Below, in pieces: positions 1-10,715 of a stretch of DNA of 64,000 nt. Position 1 is the first letter of the stretch. Every line of letters starts with the position of its first letter. Where the stretch lies: contig JACMLJ010000095.1 of assembly GCA_014379625.1 (NCBI GenBank), positions 310,001 to 374,000 on the forward strand, read 5' to 3'. Below the pieces are notes generated by a model that saw only the letters and a list, made by a program, of their open reading frames with translations, had not been told where the DNA came from and did no database searches. Origin of the DNA: Ferruginibacter sp. (GTDB lineage Bacteria; Bacteroidota; Bacteroidia; Chitinophagales; Chitinophagaceae). A program made the translations under genes and the position numbers.

Positions 1-1066
1 AAAAGGGCCTACTTATTTTGCCGGTGACCTGAGTGGCATCCAGCAAAAAAATATCCCCTTCTGGTTGCTGGGACTTGGCCTTTATAAACCCGGTAAAAAA
101 ATCGCCAAAGAAAAAGACTGGTCAAAAAAATTAGAAGAGATCGTTGACAAAGCGCCTGATTGGGATATCGGCTTTATAGTAGGCGTACCTGCCTGGTTAC
201 AGTTGTGCATGGAAAAAATTATTGAACGCTACAAACTGAACAATATCCATGAAATATGGCCCAACCTCGCTTTTTATGTACATGGCGGCGTGGCCATGGA
301 GCCCTATAAAAAAGGTTTTGAAAAATTACTGGGTAAACCCATCACCTATATTGAAACCTACCTCGCAAGTGAAGGGTTCCTGGCCTATCAAAACAGGCAG
401 GATGCGGTAGGGATGCACCTCGCATTAAATAATAATATTTTTTTCGAATTCGTTCCTTTTGATGAAAAAAACTTCGACCTGGAAGGAAATATGGTGGATA
501 CGCCGAAGGCTTATATGATCCATGAAATAGAAGAAAATAAAGAGTATGCGATTTTAATAAGTACCAATGCTGGTACCTGGCGCTATGCGATCGGTGATAC
601 CGTACGGCTGGTAGACAAGGAAAAAAGCGAGATCATTATTACCGGGCGCACCAAACATTTTTTGAGCCTGGTGGGTGAGCATTTAAGTGTAGACAATATG
701 AATAAAGCCATTGAAATGGTGAGCGAGGACCTGAATATTTCCATCCCCGAATTTACGGTGGCGGGTGAACCCTGCGGATTGTTCTTTGCTCACCACTGGT
801 ATGTGGCCACAGATGACATAGTGAACAGTGAAGACCTGTGTTTTCGCATTGACGAAAAACTGAAGGAACTGAATGATGATTACGAGGTAGAGAGAAAACA
901 CGCCCTGAAATCGGTGATAGTCACCGTATTGTCCGAAGATACTTTTATGGAGTTTATGAAATTAAAGGGCAAGATTGGCGGCCAGCATAAATTTCCAAGG
1001 GTATTAAAAGGCAAGATACTGGAGGAATGGCAAAAGTTTCTAAATACCGCTGCTATCTATTCTTAG
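1..1066 (+). CDS. GH3-family acyl-acid amido synthetase-like protein (5' truncated)
   Basis: The reading frame is already open at base 2, so the N-terminus lies outside the window; the TTG at 65 is an internal Leu, not a start. About 354 residues remain. The part present aligns well by eye with the C-terminal two thirds of the complete GH3 protein at 47415-48932. It has the family's acyl-adenylate motifs: YLASEGF near residue 120 and GTWRYAIGDTV near 200, plus the conserved tail KIGGQHKFPR. Plant GH3 enzymes adenylate acyl acids such as jasmonate and auxin and join them to amino acids; bacterial members are mostly uncharacterised, so substrate and product are unknown here. No signal peptide can be judged. 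The following gene is on the same strand but 610 bases away and unrelated. Family assignment is firm, function is not. Confidence 0.85.
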   Translation, partial: KGPTYFAGDLSGIQQKNIPFWLLGLGLYKPGKKIAKEKDWSKKLEEIVDKAPDWDIGFIVGVPAWLQLCMEKIIERYKLNNIHEIWPNLAFYVHGGVAMEPYKKGFEKLLGKPITYIETYLASEGFLAYQNRQDAVGMHLALNNNIFFEFVPFDEKNFDLEGNMVDTPKAYMIHEIEENKEYAILISTNAGTWRYAIGDTVRLVDKEKSEIIITGRTKHFLSLVGEHLSVDNMNKAIEMVSEDLNISIPEFTVAGEPCGLFFAHHWYVATDDIVNSEDLCFRIDEKLKELNDDYEVERKHALKSVIVTVLSEDTFMEFMKLKGKIGGQHKFPRVLKGKILEEWQKFLNTAAIYS

Positions 1067-1291
1067 TTTATTTTCAGTCCATCAATTTGGCTGTTTATCA
1101 ATGTCGGCTGAAATAATCCCCGGCATAGCAGCAGGGTATTGCCATGTTTTTGCATGCCCGCCTGGCTACAGCAATAAAGTACATAATTTATTGTGGCCTG
1201 ATCTAAAAGGATCATAAATCTGCTTCCCGGATCCCGTGACGCCTGGTGAAGGATAGTTTAGTATCACATCAGTAACAACGTATCAATTCGC

Positions 1292-1340
1292 GAATTTTCC
1301 TGGTGAGTCACCCCCAAAAGGATACTCACAAGGAAAATTC
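1292..1340. other. 17-bp imperfect inverted repeat (hairpin)
   Basis: The arms are 1292-1308 (GAATTTTCCTGGTGAGT) and 1324-1340, complementary at 16 of 17 positions, with a 15-base loop. It lies about 225 bases after the GH3 stop and has no T-run behind it, so it is not a canonical intrinsic terminator. It could be a regulator-binding palindrome, an RNA-stabilising 3' hairpin or a small mobile palindrome. Confidence 0.6.
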
Positions 1341-1463
1341 AACTCTTAGAAATCAATGCTGACAAGACCAGCAACCATCAGCGCCCGGTCTATTTACCCC
1401 ATTTCTTTTCTTAATTCAAATTATCAACAGGCATTATATTCTAAAAATACTACAGTTTGGGTA

Positions 1464-1494
1464 TTGCCGGTATGTTGTAATGGCTTTATATTTG
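1464..1494 (+). promoter_or_regulatory. Candidate Bacteroidota promoter for the giant secreted protein gene
   Basis: TTG at 1464-1466 is followed after 20 bases by TATATTTG at 1487-1494. This fits the Bacteroidota sigma pattern TTG-N19-TAnnTTTG within one base of spacing. A transcript from here would have a 5' leader of about 175 bases before the ATG at 1677. It is pattern-matched only. Confidence 0.4.
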
Positions 1495-1676
1495 TTCATT
1501 CCAGGGTCGCCTTTAACTGCAATGAACCGGTATACACCAATCTTTGCCGTTGACGGATCATTAAAACTGGTTATGTTTACCTCCTGAATATCTTTTGAAA
1601 ATTACACTGTCTGAATCCATCATAAACTTTACCTGCTTTTTTATACCAGGACTAACATGATTATACCAGGTTCACC

Positions 1677-4600
1677 ATGAATATATTTTTAACGCGATCA
1701 GTAGATCTTTTTACAAAACCATTTTTTTTATGCCTGCTGCTGGCGATGTGTTTTACGGGCGCAGGCGCGCAGGCCCCTCCTAATGACAATTGCATCAATG
1801 CTACCAATATCCCCATCCCCAATGACGGGTTTGGCCTCGGTAACTTTACTGCTGTTCCAACCAATCTTACCGATGCTACCATACAAACAGCAGAGGCGTT
1901 TGCACCGGCCATTTTTGTAGCCGGATTGGATAAAAAATCGGTATGGTACAAATTCAGCATACCCACCATCAGGGCGGTGCGGGTTACACTTACCCAACCC
2001 GGTACTGTCATCAAAGCAGGTGACGCAGGTTTTGCCGTATATCAAACCAACACCTGCCTGCCAACCAATGCCAATATCAGCACCAAGCTTACACCTATTG
2101 TTACCTTTGGTAATACCTATCATCCCTGCGTGCCAAGTGGCGATTACCTGGTACAGGTATCTTCTAAATTAGCTGCCAATGGCCCCATCATCATTCAGTT
2201 AGAAATATCAGATCAAACAGGGGCCGATTATGATCACCCCAACCAGGCATATGCTTTTGGTGTGGCCAATAATTTTTCCCGCTATATTGATTTTGACACA
2301 GAATGCCAGTCAATAGAAGATTCTTCCGAAGCGTGCAGATCATTGTTCAATTACCGCAATTATAACAAAAGCGCCTGGTTTACTTTTACAACGCCGGCAT
2401 ATTTCGATAACCTGATCGTTACCTTATCAGGCACAGGCACCCAATCTTATTTTACGGGCGGAGGCGCCAATATTTTAAAAACATTTGGTTACACCTTGTA
2501 TAAAGGCAATGCCGTAAATACGGCTATCGGATCATTACAAACCATTGATGGGTGTGATTCCCTGCTATCAAACGGTTATTATTGCGCCACCCAAAAGTAT
2601 AAATGCAGCGACCTGGAAAGAAACACAACTTACACCATCCAGCTTTTTTTTAATAAGGATTTTAAGGATATGCTCAGGTTGGGTATTATCACCGGGGGAT
2701 CTGTAGCTACCGCAGCTCCACTGCCTGTATTGGGCATGCCCGCATCAAATGCATTGGGTGTTTTGAATGCTTCTCCAAATGGCACGCTGAATACCATGAC
2801 CGATGCATGGGGCTGCAACAGCCGCCACAGTGTTACTGCATGCAAACCGGCGATACCTGATTCCGGCTTAAAGGTGGGCAGTCTCACCTACAACCTCAGC
2901 AGTTTTGTGACCTTTACATTAGATAAGGCCGCAGCCATTAATTTCAGGGCATACCCTACACAATGCGGCCCAAATCCGATAGTTCGTTTATTTAAGCAGG
3001 CGGTTACCAATAACTGTGCAAACCTGGATACCGCCAACCTTGTTGCTACTGTGGGGTATAATGCTTTGGTGGATTGCCTTGCACCGGGGCAATATGTAGC
3101 GCAGGTAATGGGCAATGATAATCCGCTCGGGCCAACTTCATTTTATCATGGTACGCCAACACGTAATTACGAACAATGCCTTTTTACAAACCTGGGTACC
3201 AAATATAAAATGGACCTGACCGTGTACAGCCGGAAGGCTGCCAATAAATATTCATTAAATGTTGCCGGCGCATTTGACAGTATCAACCGTGTAGGTAGTG
3301 TGCAACAGCCACTCGTGAATGGCGTGGCTTACCAGAGTTCGAGGGATACCATCGGCTGTTTGAGTACACTCAGGCCCGCAGATACCACCTGCTCCCCCCT
3401 GAATGATAAAGTTATTTACCGTCAGTTTTTAGTTGCCGATAGTGGTACAGTAGATTTTTCTAATCTTGTTTATGTAAACACCCCCCCATTCAGGTACCGA
3501 CTATACAGCGGTAGTGCCAATGTATTATCGGCGGCCCAGAATGTGTTTAATTACCCGGATCGCGTAACCGGTTTATCTGCCAAAACCCTTTGTTTGGATG
3601 GTTATACTTATTGTGAAAATAATACCGCCTGTGTGCTGCCGGGTACCTATACTTTTACATCCATGGCATCAGTTGGTGATGTGGGCAGGGTAGACAGGCC
3701 AACATTTACATTTGTAAAAACAAGGACCTTACACAATAGTCCGCTCAAAGCACAAAATATGGGTAGTATCATGGATACCCTTGGAGTTAATGGCGGTACA
3801 TTAAAATCAGATGCAGATTACTGGAGCTGTGAAGATAATGCAGTACCCATTAATGGCTATCAACCCTGTGCACTTGGCGGAAGACCTGCAACCAAAGCAA
3901 TTTACCGGCAATTTTATTTAAAGGCAGATGCACTGGTAAGAATTGCGAATACCAGTTACTCCTATTGTAACGATTTTGCTTATGGAACTAAAACGCTATT
4001 CTATGGAAAAGCTTCAGATGGGTTTACAGGCTTATCACCTGTAGGCAGCCAGTGGAACTGTTTCAGTACTGCACAAACGGCTAATGGCTGTACCTTTTTA
4101 CCGGCAGGATGGTACTCGGTGGTTTCGTACGGCACCGGTCCCAATTATGATAGCACCATGCGGCTGGTGAATGTAGGAGGGAGGTACAACAGCCATGTAA
4201 GTTATAAGGATGAGTTTAATATCACGATTACGCCTACCTGCCCGGGGCCAAAATTCAACCGGCCCTACAAAGCATCCATTAACACGGTAACCAGCCAGCC
4301 ACATTTAATTACTTGGGGAAACAGGGTAGGCAGTACGCCTGCATATCCCAGGACTGATAGTACCTACAGCCTGCCTGTAGAAAACTTTAATTGTACGCTG
4401 GATACACCCTTTACCAGTCACCCCATTAAAACCTGTGAGGCCGCCGCTAACAGGGTAGTGTACTATGTTTTCAAAACAACCCAGGTTTGCTTTCTGCAAA
4501 TAAACACGGGTGGATATTATGCCGCGGTGTTCGATAAGGATGTAAGAACAGATTCAATGCAATTCGCCACTGCTGTTCCCATACAAAGATGCAATAATAC

Positions 4601-7600
4601 CGCGGGCTTTATCCAGTTTTGCTTTTTTCAACCCGGAACATATACACTGGTAGTCTTTGCAAAAGATGCCAATATATGTCAGAGCGTTTCTCCGAAAATA
4701 TATATTGACCAGATCGGGTATTCGCGTTTTGACTATGCAGTTAATGCATATGATTTTGATGTGGTGCCCCCCGATTCCGCTTATCATTTTGGTAAAGTGG
4801 GTGATATCAACCCCTTGAACAGTGGCCGCAAACCGAGTAATGATTTCTTCTATTGTACTACAGGTGCATTTGCTTCAGACCCGTCTAACGCGGTATGCAA
4901 TACCAAAGTGAATCCTAATGTTTATAACAATGGGCCAAATAAAGCGTTATATGATTCTGCTTTTCCCGCCAGCAATAATGTAGCAAGGAGAAATTTATGG
5001 TATACTTTTGTAGCGGCAGACCCTGGTACGGTAAGGGTAAAAGTTGAAAACAAAACTATTGGCAGGGGATTGCAACCAAGATTTGCGGTATACCAAAGCA
5101 ATGTGGATGCCACATTGCCTTTTAGCACAGTGGTTGCTAACGGGCAGGTAGACTCTACCCTGGCGCAGGGATTGAGCTTTGTTGTTGTTAACCCGGTAAT
5201 TTATTGGCCATATTATTGTTTCCAGGCGCCAAATATGGTATCATTTTACAGGGATCCCTGTACTGCGACACCCACCAGGTATTATGTATTGGTAGAGAAT
5301 GTGAATGGTTTTCCGAATGAAACCGGGGGGCAGTTACCCAATACACAGGTAGAAGTATCCGTACAGATAGATTCTGTTAACCTGGTACTTCCAAAATTTG
5401 ATCATTATTACCAGGCAGGTAACTTTGGCACTGTTGGAGTGGGTACATATACCGGGCCCACCGATAACTATTCCTGTGCCACAAGGCATGCAACCGACCC
5501 CGTTTACAATACTTACAGTGGCTGCGACAAAACTTTATGGTATAAGTTTACCTCCACCATTACCGGCAATGTACGGTACCGGATAAAAGTAAACAATACC
5601 AGCAGTTATGATTACGGGCAAATACAGTTGCTACGCCAGGTTATACCCGGCGATTCAACTACTAAGGGATTGAAAATTCAATCCTACTCCACAATAAGCA
5701 CAGGCAATGGCACCTGGGCGCAAAGTTGCGTTTCCGCTGGTACTTATTATCTTTTGCTACCCGGGTGCAACAGGGTAAATGAATATGTTTACCCTGAAAT
5801 AGAATTGATAGAAGCGGTGGGCGATTATTGTGACCGTGCCGTACCGGCAGTGATCAATGGCCCGGGTGCGGTAACGTCTACGGTACTCGTAAACTGCCAT
5901 ACCATTGGTACGGATTACGGGGAGTTTGGTCCGCAACTCACCTGCCCGCAGGCTGCCAATACCGCCGATTATAAAAGCAGTTGGTTTAGGATGGACATTG
6001 GTGGTACCGATACTTTAGATGTAACCACTTACCTCGTAGAAAATACCAATGCCTCGAGCAGCGATATTAAGTACCGGTTAATGACAGGCGACTGCAGCGC
6101 CATGCAGGAGCAAAGCTGTGTGCTGGATGCATTAACACAAAATACTTACCAGTGCCTGGTACCCGGGCAAAGTTACTATGTGCAGGTATTTACACCTCTT
6201 TTGAAAAATAATGTATTGGTAACAGGAACCATTGACCTTAAACTGTCCGCCATAGCACATGCGGATACCTGTGCCCCGCTTACCAACTGTTTGGCTTCTG
6301 CCAACTTCATTTCCGTATTTAACTGCAATACAGATGATTCGGTGAAATTCGTTAACTACTCCACCTATGGCACCAGTATCAGTTATAAATGGGATTTTGG
6401 TTTCAACGGACAAAGCTCGACAGCAGTGTCACCGTCTTTTTTCTATCCTGCGTTGGCCACAGATCAAACGTATACAGTAAAATTAGTAGTTACCAATACC
6501 AGTTGTCTGCAAAAAGATTCTGTTACCAAAACTGTAACGGTACCCGGGAGGCCATATATCAATTTTGGCAATGATATTGCGCAATGCAACAGTATTACGT
6601 CAATATTACTATCTGCCACATCACATGCCGGCGCTACCTATCAATGGAAAAATGGAAGTATCAAAGATACCTTCAGGGTAACTTCTACTGGCAATAATTC
6701 CTATTGGGTAAAAATCAATTACAACGGGTGCAGCAGTACCGATACCATACAGGTGCTGATAAGTCCGCTGGCAAAAAAGCCCCTGCAAAATATCAACCTG
6801 TGCACCGACTCCGTTTCAATCAGTGTAAGAAGGGGGTTAGGAGAAACTTATCGCTGGAGTACCGGCGCTACCACCTCGTCCATATTCGTGAGCGATCCGG
6901 GTTATTACTGGGCGGATATTACTTATTTTAGTTGCACTTACAGGGATTCCTTTGAAGTGAACAATGTAAAAGGGGCAAAACCATTGGGCAATGATACCAC
7001 CGCCTGTTTATCAAATGGAGGGTATGTATTAGATGCCAATACAGCAGGCGCCGTATCGTACACCTGGCAGAACGGAAGTACCGCAGATAGTTTCCTGGTT
7101 AAAGCAGCCGGTCAATATCATGTAAGCATCAATTTTGGCAATTGCATCATAAAAGATACCATCCAAATTTCAGGCTATCCGCAGCCGTTAACTGGTATAA
7201 CCGACACCACTATCTGTTACGGAGAGACGCTTTTTTTACCCTGGGGCGCGGTTGCTTCTGCCGCAGGTATTTACCGGGATACCCTGAGATACGCAGGAGG
7301 TTGCGACAGCTTTATCCGTCGAGTAAACATCACGGTTAAACCGAAGCCGGATATAGGAAGAGATACCACTATATGTTTTACACAGGGGGGCTACACTATA
7401 AATGCCACTACAAACGGGGCATTATCATACCGTTGGCAGGATGGTGATACCACGGCTATGTACAATATAACGGCGCCGGGATTATATTGGGTAACCCTGG
7501 ATTTTGGTAATTGTACCGTAAGTGATTCTGTTACTATCAGCGGTATTACTGCACCGGCAACCAGCACTGCTGACACCAGTATCTGTGCCGGCCAAACCTT

Positions 7601-10600
7601 GGTATTACCCTGGGGCCCCCCCGTAAGCATTGCAGGTATTTATAGCGATACCATCTCCTCCTCACGTGGTTGCGATAGTTTGATACGATTTGTAAACCTC
7701 ACCATTAAAACCAGGCCCACACTGGGAAATGATACCGCCATTAGTATGTGTAACGGAAATATTTTAAATCTTTCAGGTATCTATAACACAACGGGGCTCA
7801 CGGACAACTGGACGATAGGAACCGCACCGGTTGGCAATCCTTCATCGGTAATTGCCCAGGGTAGTTACAAACTGATAGCCGCCAACCCGGGCGGATGTAC
7901 CGATACAGCAGTAGTAACATTGGCAGTAAACAATAAGCCGTCACTGGACAGCGATACCACCATCATCACCTGCCAGGGATCTTCAATCAATCTTACTTCT
8001 TTTTATAACACTACGGGGTTAACGGGTGTCTGGACGGTAAATGGCAATGCAGTTAATAACCCCACTGCTGTAAGCATTGCCGGAATATATCGACTGATCG
8101 CCGCAAATAATTTTTCCTGTGCCGATACAGCCGTACTAACGCTAACGGTTAACCCAAAACCAGCTATTGGCAATGATACCACAATGAATATCTGCCGCGG
8201 TGATGCTGCTAACCTGACAACCATTTACAACACAACAGGCTTAACCGTCGGCTGGACGCACAATGGCAATGCGGTAAACAATGCTGCCGCGGTAACGGCT
8301 TCGGGGGTATATACATTAATTGTAACCAATTTGGAAGGCTGTAAAGACACTGCCAATGTCATCATTGCCTTTAACCCCAAACCAGCTTTGGGCAACGATA
8401 CCACCATCAGTATTTGCCAGGGTAATAGCTTTAACTTAAATAACGTATATAAAACCACGGGCCTGACTATGGCTTGGAGTATTAATGGCAGCGTGTTAAG
8501 CAACCCTTCATCAGTAAATACCGGCGGCATCTACCAGTTGATAGCTGCCAATAGTTTTGGCTGCACAGATACTGCGGTAGTAACCTTAATAGTAAACTCC
8601 AGGCCTTCCCTGGGTAATGATACAACCCTGGTTACCTGTAATGGTAACAACATCAACCTCTCCAACATTTACAGCACCACAGGTTTAACCACCAACTGGA
8701 CACTCAATGCTGTTGCAGTTAACAACCCTTCATCAATAAACATTGCAGGTAACTACCAATTACTGGTAAGTACTGCTACCGGTTGCAAAGACACAGCACA
8801 GGTTGTATTTACCGCAAACCCTAAGCCGGTTATTGGTAATGATACCGCTATCAGCATTTGCAGCGGCAAAACATTAGATCTTACTGCCATTTACAACATA
8901 ACAAGTTTAACAACTAACTGGAGTTTAAATGGAAATATTATAGGCAACCCTGCATCCATCAACACACCAGGTGTTTACAGGTTGATAGTCAGTAATGGAT
9001 TTAGCTGTACGGACACGACACAGGTAACAGTTACCATAAATCCCAAACCGGCATTGGGAAGTGATACGGCCATCAGCATTTGCCAGGGTGTTACACAAAA
9101 CCTGGCAGCCGTGTATAACACTGCGGGCCTTATAACATTGTGGACACAAGGTGCCAGCCCGGTAGGCAGCATCAATGCTGTCGGGGCTGCCGGTGTTTAT
9201 CAATTGATAGTGCAGAGCGGTTTTGGTTGTGCCGATACGGCTTTACTAATGTTAACGGTAAGCCCAAAACCAATTATCGGCAAGGATACCACCATCAGCA
9301 CCTGCGAAGGCTTTACTACTGATCTAAGTGCTTTGTACAACACAACAGGCTTAATAACCAACTGGACAAGAAACGGAACCGCCATTGCCAACCTTTCGGC
9401 GGTAACTATTGCGGGTGTATACCGGCTGATAGTAAGCTCGGTAAATGGCTGCAAAGATACCGCCCTGGTTACACTGGGGGTAAATCCAAAACCACGATTT
9501 GGCAATGATACCACCATTAATATTTGCGTGGGCAATACGCTAAACCTGGCAACAATTTACAATACGGGCGCTAATAACAACAACTGGACAAAGAACGGAG
9601 TAGCAGTGAGTAACCAGGCAGCAGTGAGCACAGCAGGTAATTATCAATTGATAACAACCACAGCGCCAGGTTGTGCGGATACGGTTTTGGTAACAATAAA
9701 TATTATTGCCAATCCCACGGTTGCTGTTACCAGCCCCGCAACAGTATGTACCCCGCAAACTGTAAATCTTACAGATGCCGCGGTAACCCTGGGTTCTACA
9801 ACAGGCCTTACATTTACTTACTGGCAGGATGCTGCAACCACCATTGCTTACAATAGTGCCGCCGCAGCAACCAGTGGTACTTATTATATAAAAGGGACCA
9901 ATGCCAATGGCTGTTTTGATAAAAGGCCGGTAACCGTCACCCATTATTCATTACCGGTAGTAGATGCAGGTGATGATATCCTTGTTTGTTATAAAGGAAC
10001 TGCAACGTTAAATGCCACTGTAACCAACATTACCGCGCCGGTTACGTACCAGTGGGAGCCGGTAATTGCCGGGGGTATTGTAACCCCAACTACTGCAAGC
10101 ACCCTCGTAAAACCAACGGGCACACAACAATATATTCTAACGGTGAAAGATGGTTATGGCTGCAACATAAATGTGCGGGATACCATTGTTTTGACTATGC
10201 GGCCACCAGTACCGGCATTTGCCGGCAACGATACCATTGCATCCACAGGCATACCACACCAGTTGATAGCAACCGGTGGAGTTAGTTATAGCTGGTCGCC
10301 AGGTGGTTTATTGAACAATCCATTTATCGCTAATCCCCTCGCGACATTGTACCAGGATAGCGGTATATTCAGGGTGGCGGTAGTGGATATAGCCGGCTGT
10401 GTTGGGTATGATACAGTATTGGTGAAAGTGTACAAAGGCATTACTTATTATATACCCAATGCCTTTTCACCTAATGGAGACGGGAGGAATGATATTTTTA
10501 GGCCTATTTCGGCCGGCATATTGTCAACCGGGTCGTTCAGGATATTCAACCGGTACGGAGAAAAGGTTTTTGAGACCAGCGAATCGGGTAAAGGATGGGA

Positions 10601-10715
10601 TGGCACCTACAAAGGGAAACCCCAGGCTGTGGGTAACTATGTATGGATAATTAAAGGCATTGGCCGCGATGGCAAGTTGATAGAGAAAAGAGGAAATGTG
10701 GTGTTAGTGAGATAA
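1677..10715 (+). CDS. Giant secreted repeat protein with type IX secretion (CHU_C-type) sorting domain
   Basis: 3012 residues. The signal peptide ends at about GAGA/QAPPNDNC (cleavage after residue 31). The N-terminal half (about residues 35-1530) is a series of Cys-containing modules of roughly 150-170 residues, each with a WYKF-like strand (KSVWYKF, KSAWFTF, RNLWYTF, KTLWYKF, KSSWFRM and more diverged copies); I count about nine. A PKD-like domain follows (about 1541-1625, core YKWDFG), then alternating Ig-like units, then nine tandem 74-residue repeats (2013-2678). The protein ends in a gliding/CHU_C-type C-terminal domain (2922-3012, starting IPNAFSPNGDGRND), which in this phylum directs export through the type IX system. 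It is probably a surface-exposed or released adhesin-like protein; I see no enzymatic domain. It stands alone, with a candidate promoter 180 bases upstream and no partner gene. Confidence 0.93.
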   Translation: MNIFLTRSVDLFTKPFFLCLLLAMCFTGAGAQAPPNDNCINATNIPIPNDGFGLGNFTAVPTNLTDATIQTAEAFAPAIFVAGLDKKSVWYKFSIPTIRAVRVTLTQPGTVIKAGDAGFAVYQTNTCLPTNANISTKLTPIVTFGNTYHPCVPSGDYLVQVSSKLAANGPIIIQLEISDQTGADYDHPNQAYAFGVANNFSRYIDFDTECQSIEDSSEACRSLFNYRNYNKSAWFTFTTPAYFDNLIVTLSGTGTQSYFTGGGANILKTFGYTLYKGNAVNTAIGSLQTIDGCDSLLSNGYYCATQKYKCSDLERNTTYTIQLFFNKDFKDMLRLGIITGGSVATAAPLPVLGMPASNALGVLNASPNGTLNTMTDAWGCNSRHSVTACKPAIPDSGLKVGSLTYNLSSFVTFTLDKAAAINFRAYPTQCGPNPIVRLFKQAVTNNCANLDTANLVATVGYNALVDCLAPGQYVAQVMGNDNPLGPTSFYHGTPTRNYEQCLFTNLGTKYKMDLTVYSRKAANKYSLNVAGAFDSINRVGSVQQPLVNGVAYQSSRDTIGCLSTLRPADTTCSPLNDKVIYRQFLVADSGTVDFSNLVYVNTPPFRYRLYSGSANVLSAAQNVFNYPDRVTGLSAKTLCLDGYTYCENNTACVLPGTYTFTSMASVGDVGRVDRPTFTFVKTRTLHNSPLKAQNMGSIMDTLGVNGGTLKSDADYWSCEDNAVPINGYQPCALGGRPATKAIYRQFYLKADALVRIANTSYSYCNDFAYGTKTLFYGKASDGFTGLSPVGSQWNCFSTAQTANGCTFLPAGWYSVVSYGTGPNYDSTMRLVNVGGRYNSHVSYKDEFNITITPTCPGPKFNRPYKASINTVTSQPHLITWGNRVGSTPAYPRTDSTYSLPVENFNCTLDTPFTSHPIKTCEAAANRVVYYVFKTTQVCFLQINTGGYYAAVFDKDVRTDSMQFATAVPIQRCNNTAGFIQFCFFQPGTYTLVVFAKDANICQSVSPKIYIDQIGYSRFDYAVNAYDFDVVPPDSAYHFGKVGDINPLNSGRKPSNDFFYCTTGAFASDPSNAVCNTKVNPNVYNNGPNKALYDSAFPASNNVARRNLWYTFVAADPGTVRVKVENKTIGRGLQPRFAVYQSNVDATLPFSTVVANGQVDSTLAQGLSFVVVNPVIYWPYYCFQAPNMVSFYRDPCTATPTRYYVLVENVNGFPNETGGQLPNTQVEVSVQIDSVNLVLPKFDHYYQAGNFGTVGVGTYTGPTDNYSCATRHATDPVYNTYSGCDKTLWYKFTSTITGNVRYRIKVNNTSSYDYGQIQLLRQVIPGDSTTKGLKIQSYSTISTGNGTWAQSCVSAGTYYLLLPGCNRVNEYVYPEIELIEAVGDYCDRAVPAVINGPGAVTSTVLVNCHTIGTDYGEFGPQLTCPQAANTADYKSSWFRMDIGGTDTLDVTTYLVENTNASSSDIKYRLMTGDCSAMQEQSCVLDALTQNTYQCLVPGQSYYVQVFTPLLKNNVLVTGTIDLKLSAIAHADTCAPLTNCLASANFISVFNCNTDDSVKFVNYSTYGTSISYKWDFGFNGQSSTAVSPSFFYPALATDQTYTVKLVVTNTSCLQKDSVTKTVTVPGRPYINFGNDIAQCNSITSILLSATSHAGATYQWKNGSIKDTFRVTSTGNNSYWVKINYNGCSSTDTIQVLISPLAKKPLQNINLCTDSVSISVRRGLGETYRWSTGATTSSIFVSDPGYYWADITYFSCTYRDSFEVNNVKGAKPLGNDTTACLSNGGYVLDANTAGAVSYTWQNGSTADSFLVKAAGQYHVSINFGNCIIKDTIQISGYPQPLTGITDTTICYGETLFLPWGAVASAAGIYRDTLRYAGGCDSFIRRVNITVKPKPDIGRDTTICFTQGGYTINATTNGALSYRWQDGDTTAMYNITAPGLYWVTLDFGNCTVSDSVTISGITAPATSTADTSICAGQTLVLPWGPPVSIAGIYSDTISSSRGCDSLIRFVNLTIKTRPTLGNDTAISMCNGNILNLSGIYNTTGLTDNWTIGTAPVGNPSSVIAQGSYKLIAANPGGCTDTAVVTLAVNNKPSLDSDTTIITCQGSSINLTSFYNTTGLTGVWTVNGNAVNNPTAVSIAGIYRLIAANNFSCADTAVLTLTVNPKPAIGNDTTMNICRGDAANLTTIYNTTGLTVGWTHNGNAVNNAAAVTASGVYTLIVTNLEGCKDTANVIIAFNPKPALGNDTTISICQGNSFNLNNVYKTTGLTMAWSINGSVLSNPSSVNTGGIYQLIAANSFGCTDTAVVTLIVNSRPSLGNDTTLVTCNGNNINLSNIYSTTGLTTNWTLNAVAVNNPSSINIAGNYQLLVSTATGCKDTAQVVFTANPKPVIGNDTAISICSGKTLDLTAIYNITSLTTNWSLNGNIIGNPASINTPGVYRLIVSNGFSCTDTTQVTVTINPKPALGSDTAISICQGVTQNLAAVYNTAGLITLWTQGASPVGSINAVGAAGVYQLIVQSGFGCADTALLMLTVSPKPIIGKDTTISTCEGFTTDLSALYNTTGLITNWTRNGTAIANLSAVTIAGVYRLIVSSVNGCKDTALVTLGVNPKPRFGNDTTINICVGNTLNLATIYNTGANNNNWTKNGVAVSNQAAVSTAGNYQLITTTAPGCADTVLVTINIIANPTVAVTSPATVCTPQTVNLTDAAVTLGSTTGLTFTYWQDAATTIAYNSAAAATSGTYYIKGTNANGCFDKRPVTVTHYSLPVVDAGDDILVCYKGTATLNATVTNITAPVTYQWEPVIAGGIVTPTTASTLVKPTGTQQYILTVKDGYGCNINVRDTIVLTMRPPVPAFAGNDTIASTGIPHQLIATGGVSYSWSPGGLLNNPFIANPLATLYQDSGIFRVAVVDIAGCVGYDTVLVKVYKGITYYIPNAFSPNGDGRNDIFRPISAGILSTGSFRIFNRYGEKVFETSESGKGWDGTYKGKPQAVGNYVWIIKGIGRDGKLIEKRGNVVLVR
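7713..9710 (+). repeat. Nine tandem 222-bp (74-residue) in-frame repeats
   Basis: Nine consecutive copies of an Ig-like unit encode residues 2013-2678 of the giant secreted protein. Each copy begins with a (K/R)P.(L/I)GNDT motif, has a central YNTTGLT..W core, and ends with GC.DTA.V.. strands. 9 x 74 accounts exactly for the 666 residues. The copies are clearly diverged in DNA sequence, so this is an established repeat rather than a very recent expansion. Confidence 0.9.

Larger units (their letters stand above)
1067..1676. other. 610-bp intergenic region with a hairpin and a candidate promoter
   Basis: No convincing gene. A short open frame at 1356-1553 has no recognisable protein features. 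The region contains a long inverted repeat (1292-1340) and a -33/-7 promoter-like pair (1464-1494); both are listed separately. Confidence 0.6.

Noticed and set aside
1356-1553. 65-codon plus-strand open frame upstream of the giant gene
   Set aside because: No signal peptide, family motif or start context; it overlaps the predicted promoter of the next gene.
8003-9535. Several long minus-strand frames (about 70-110 codons) within the giant gene
   Set aside because: They are mirror images of the tandem repeats: the same antisense frame stays open because the coding repeats share codon usage.
7713-9710. Regular repeats that might be taken for a CRISPR array
   Set aside because: The unit is 222 bp, in-frame and protein-coding, without short identical repeats and unique spacers.
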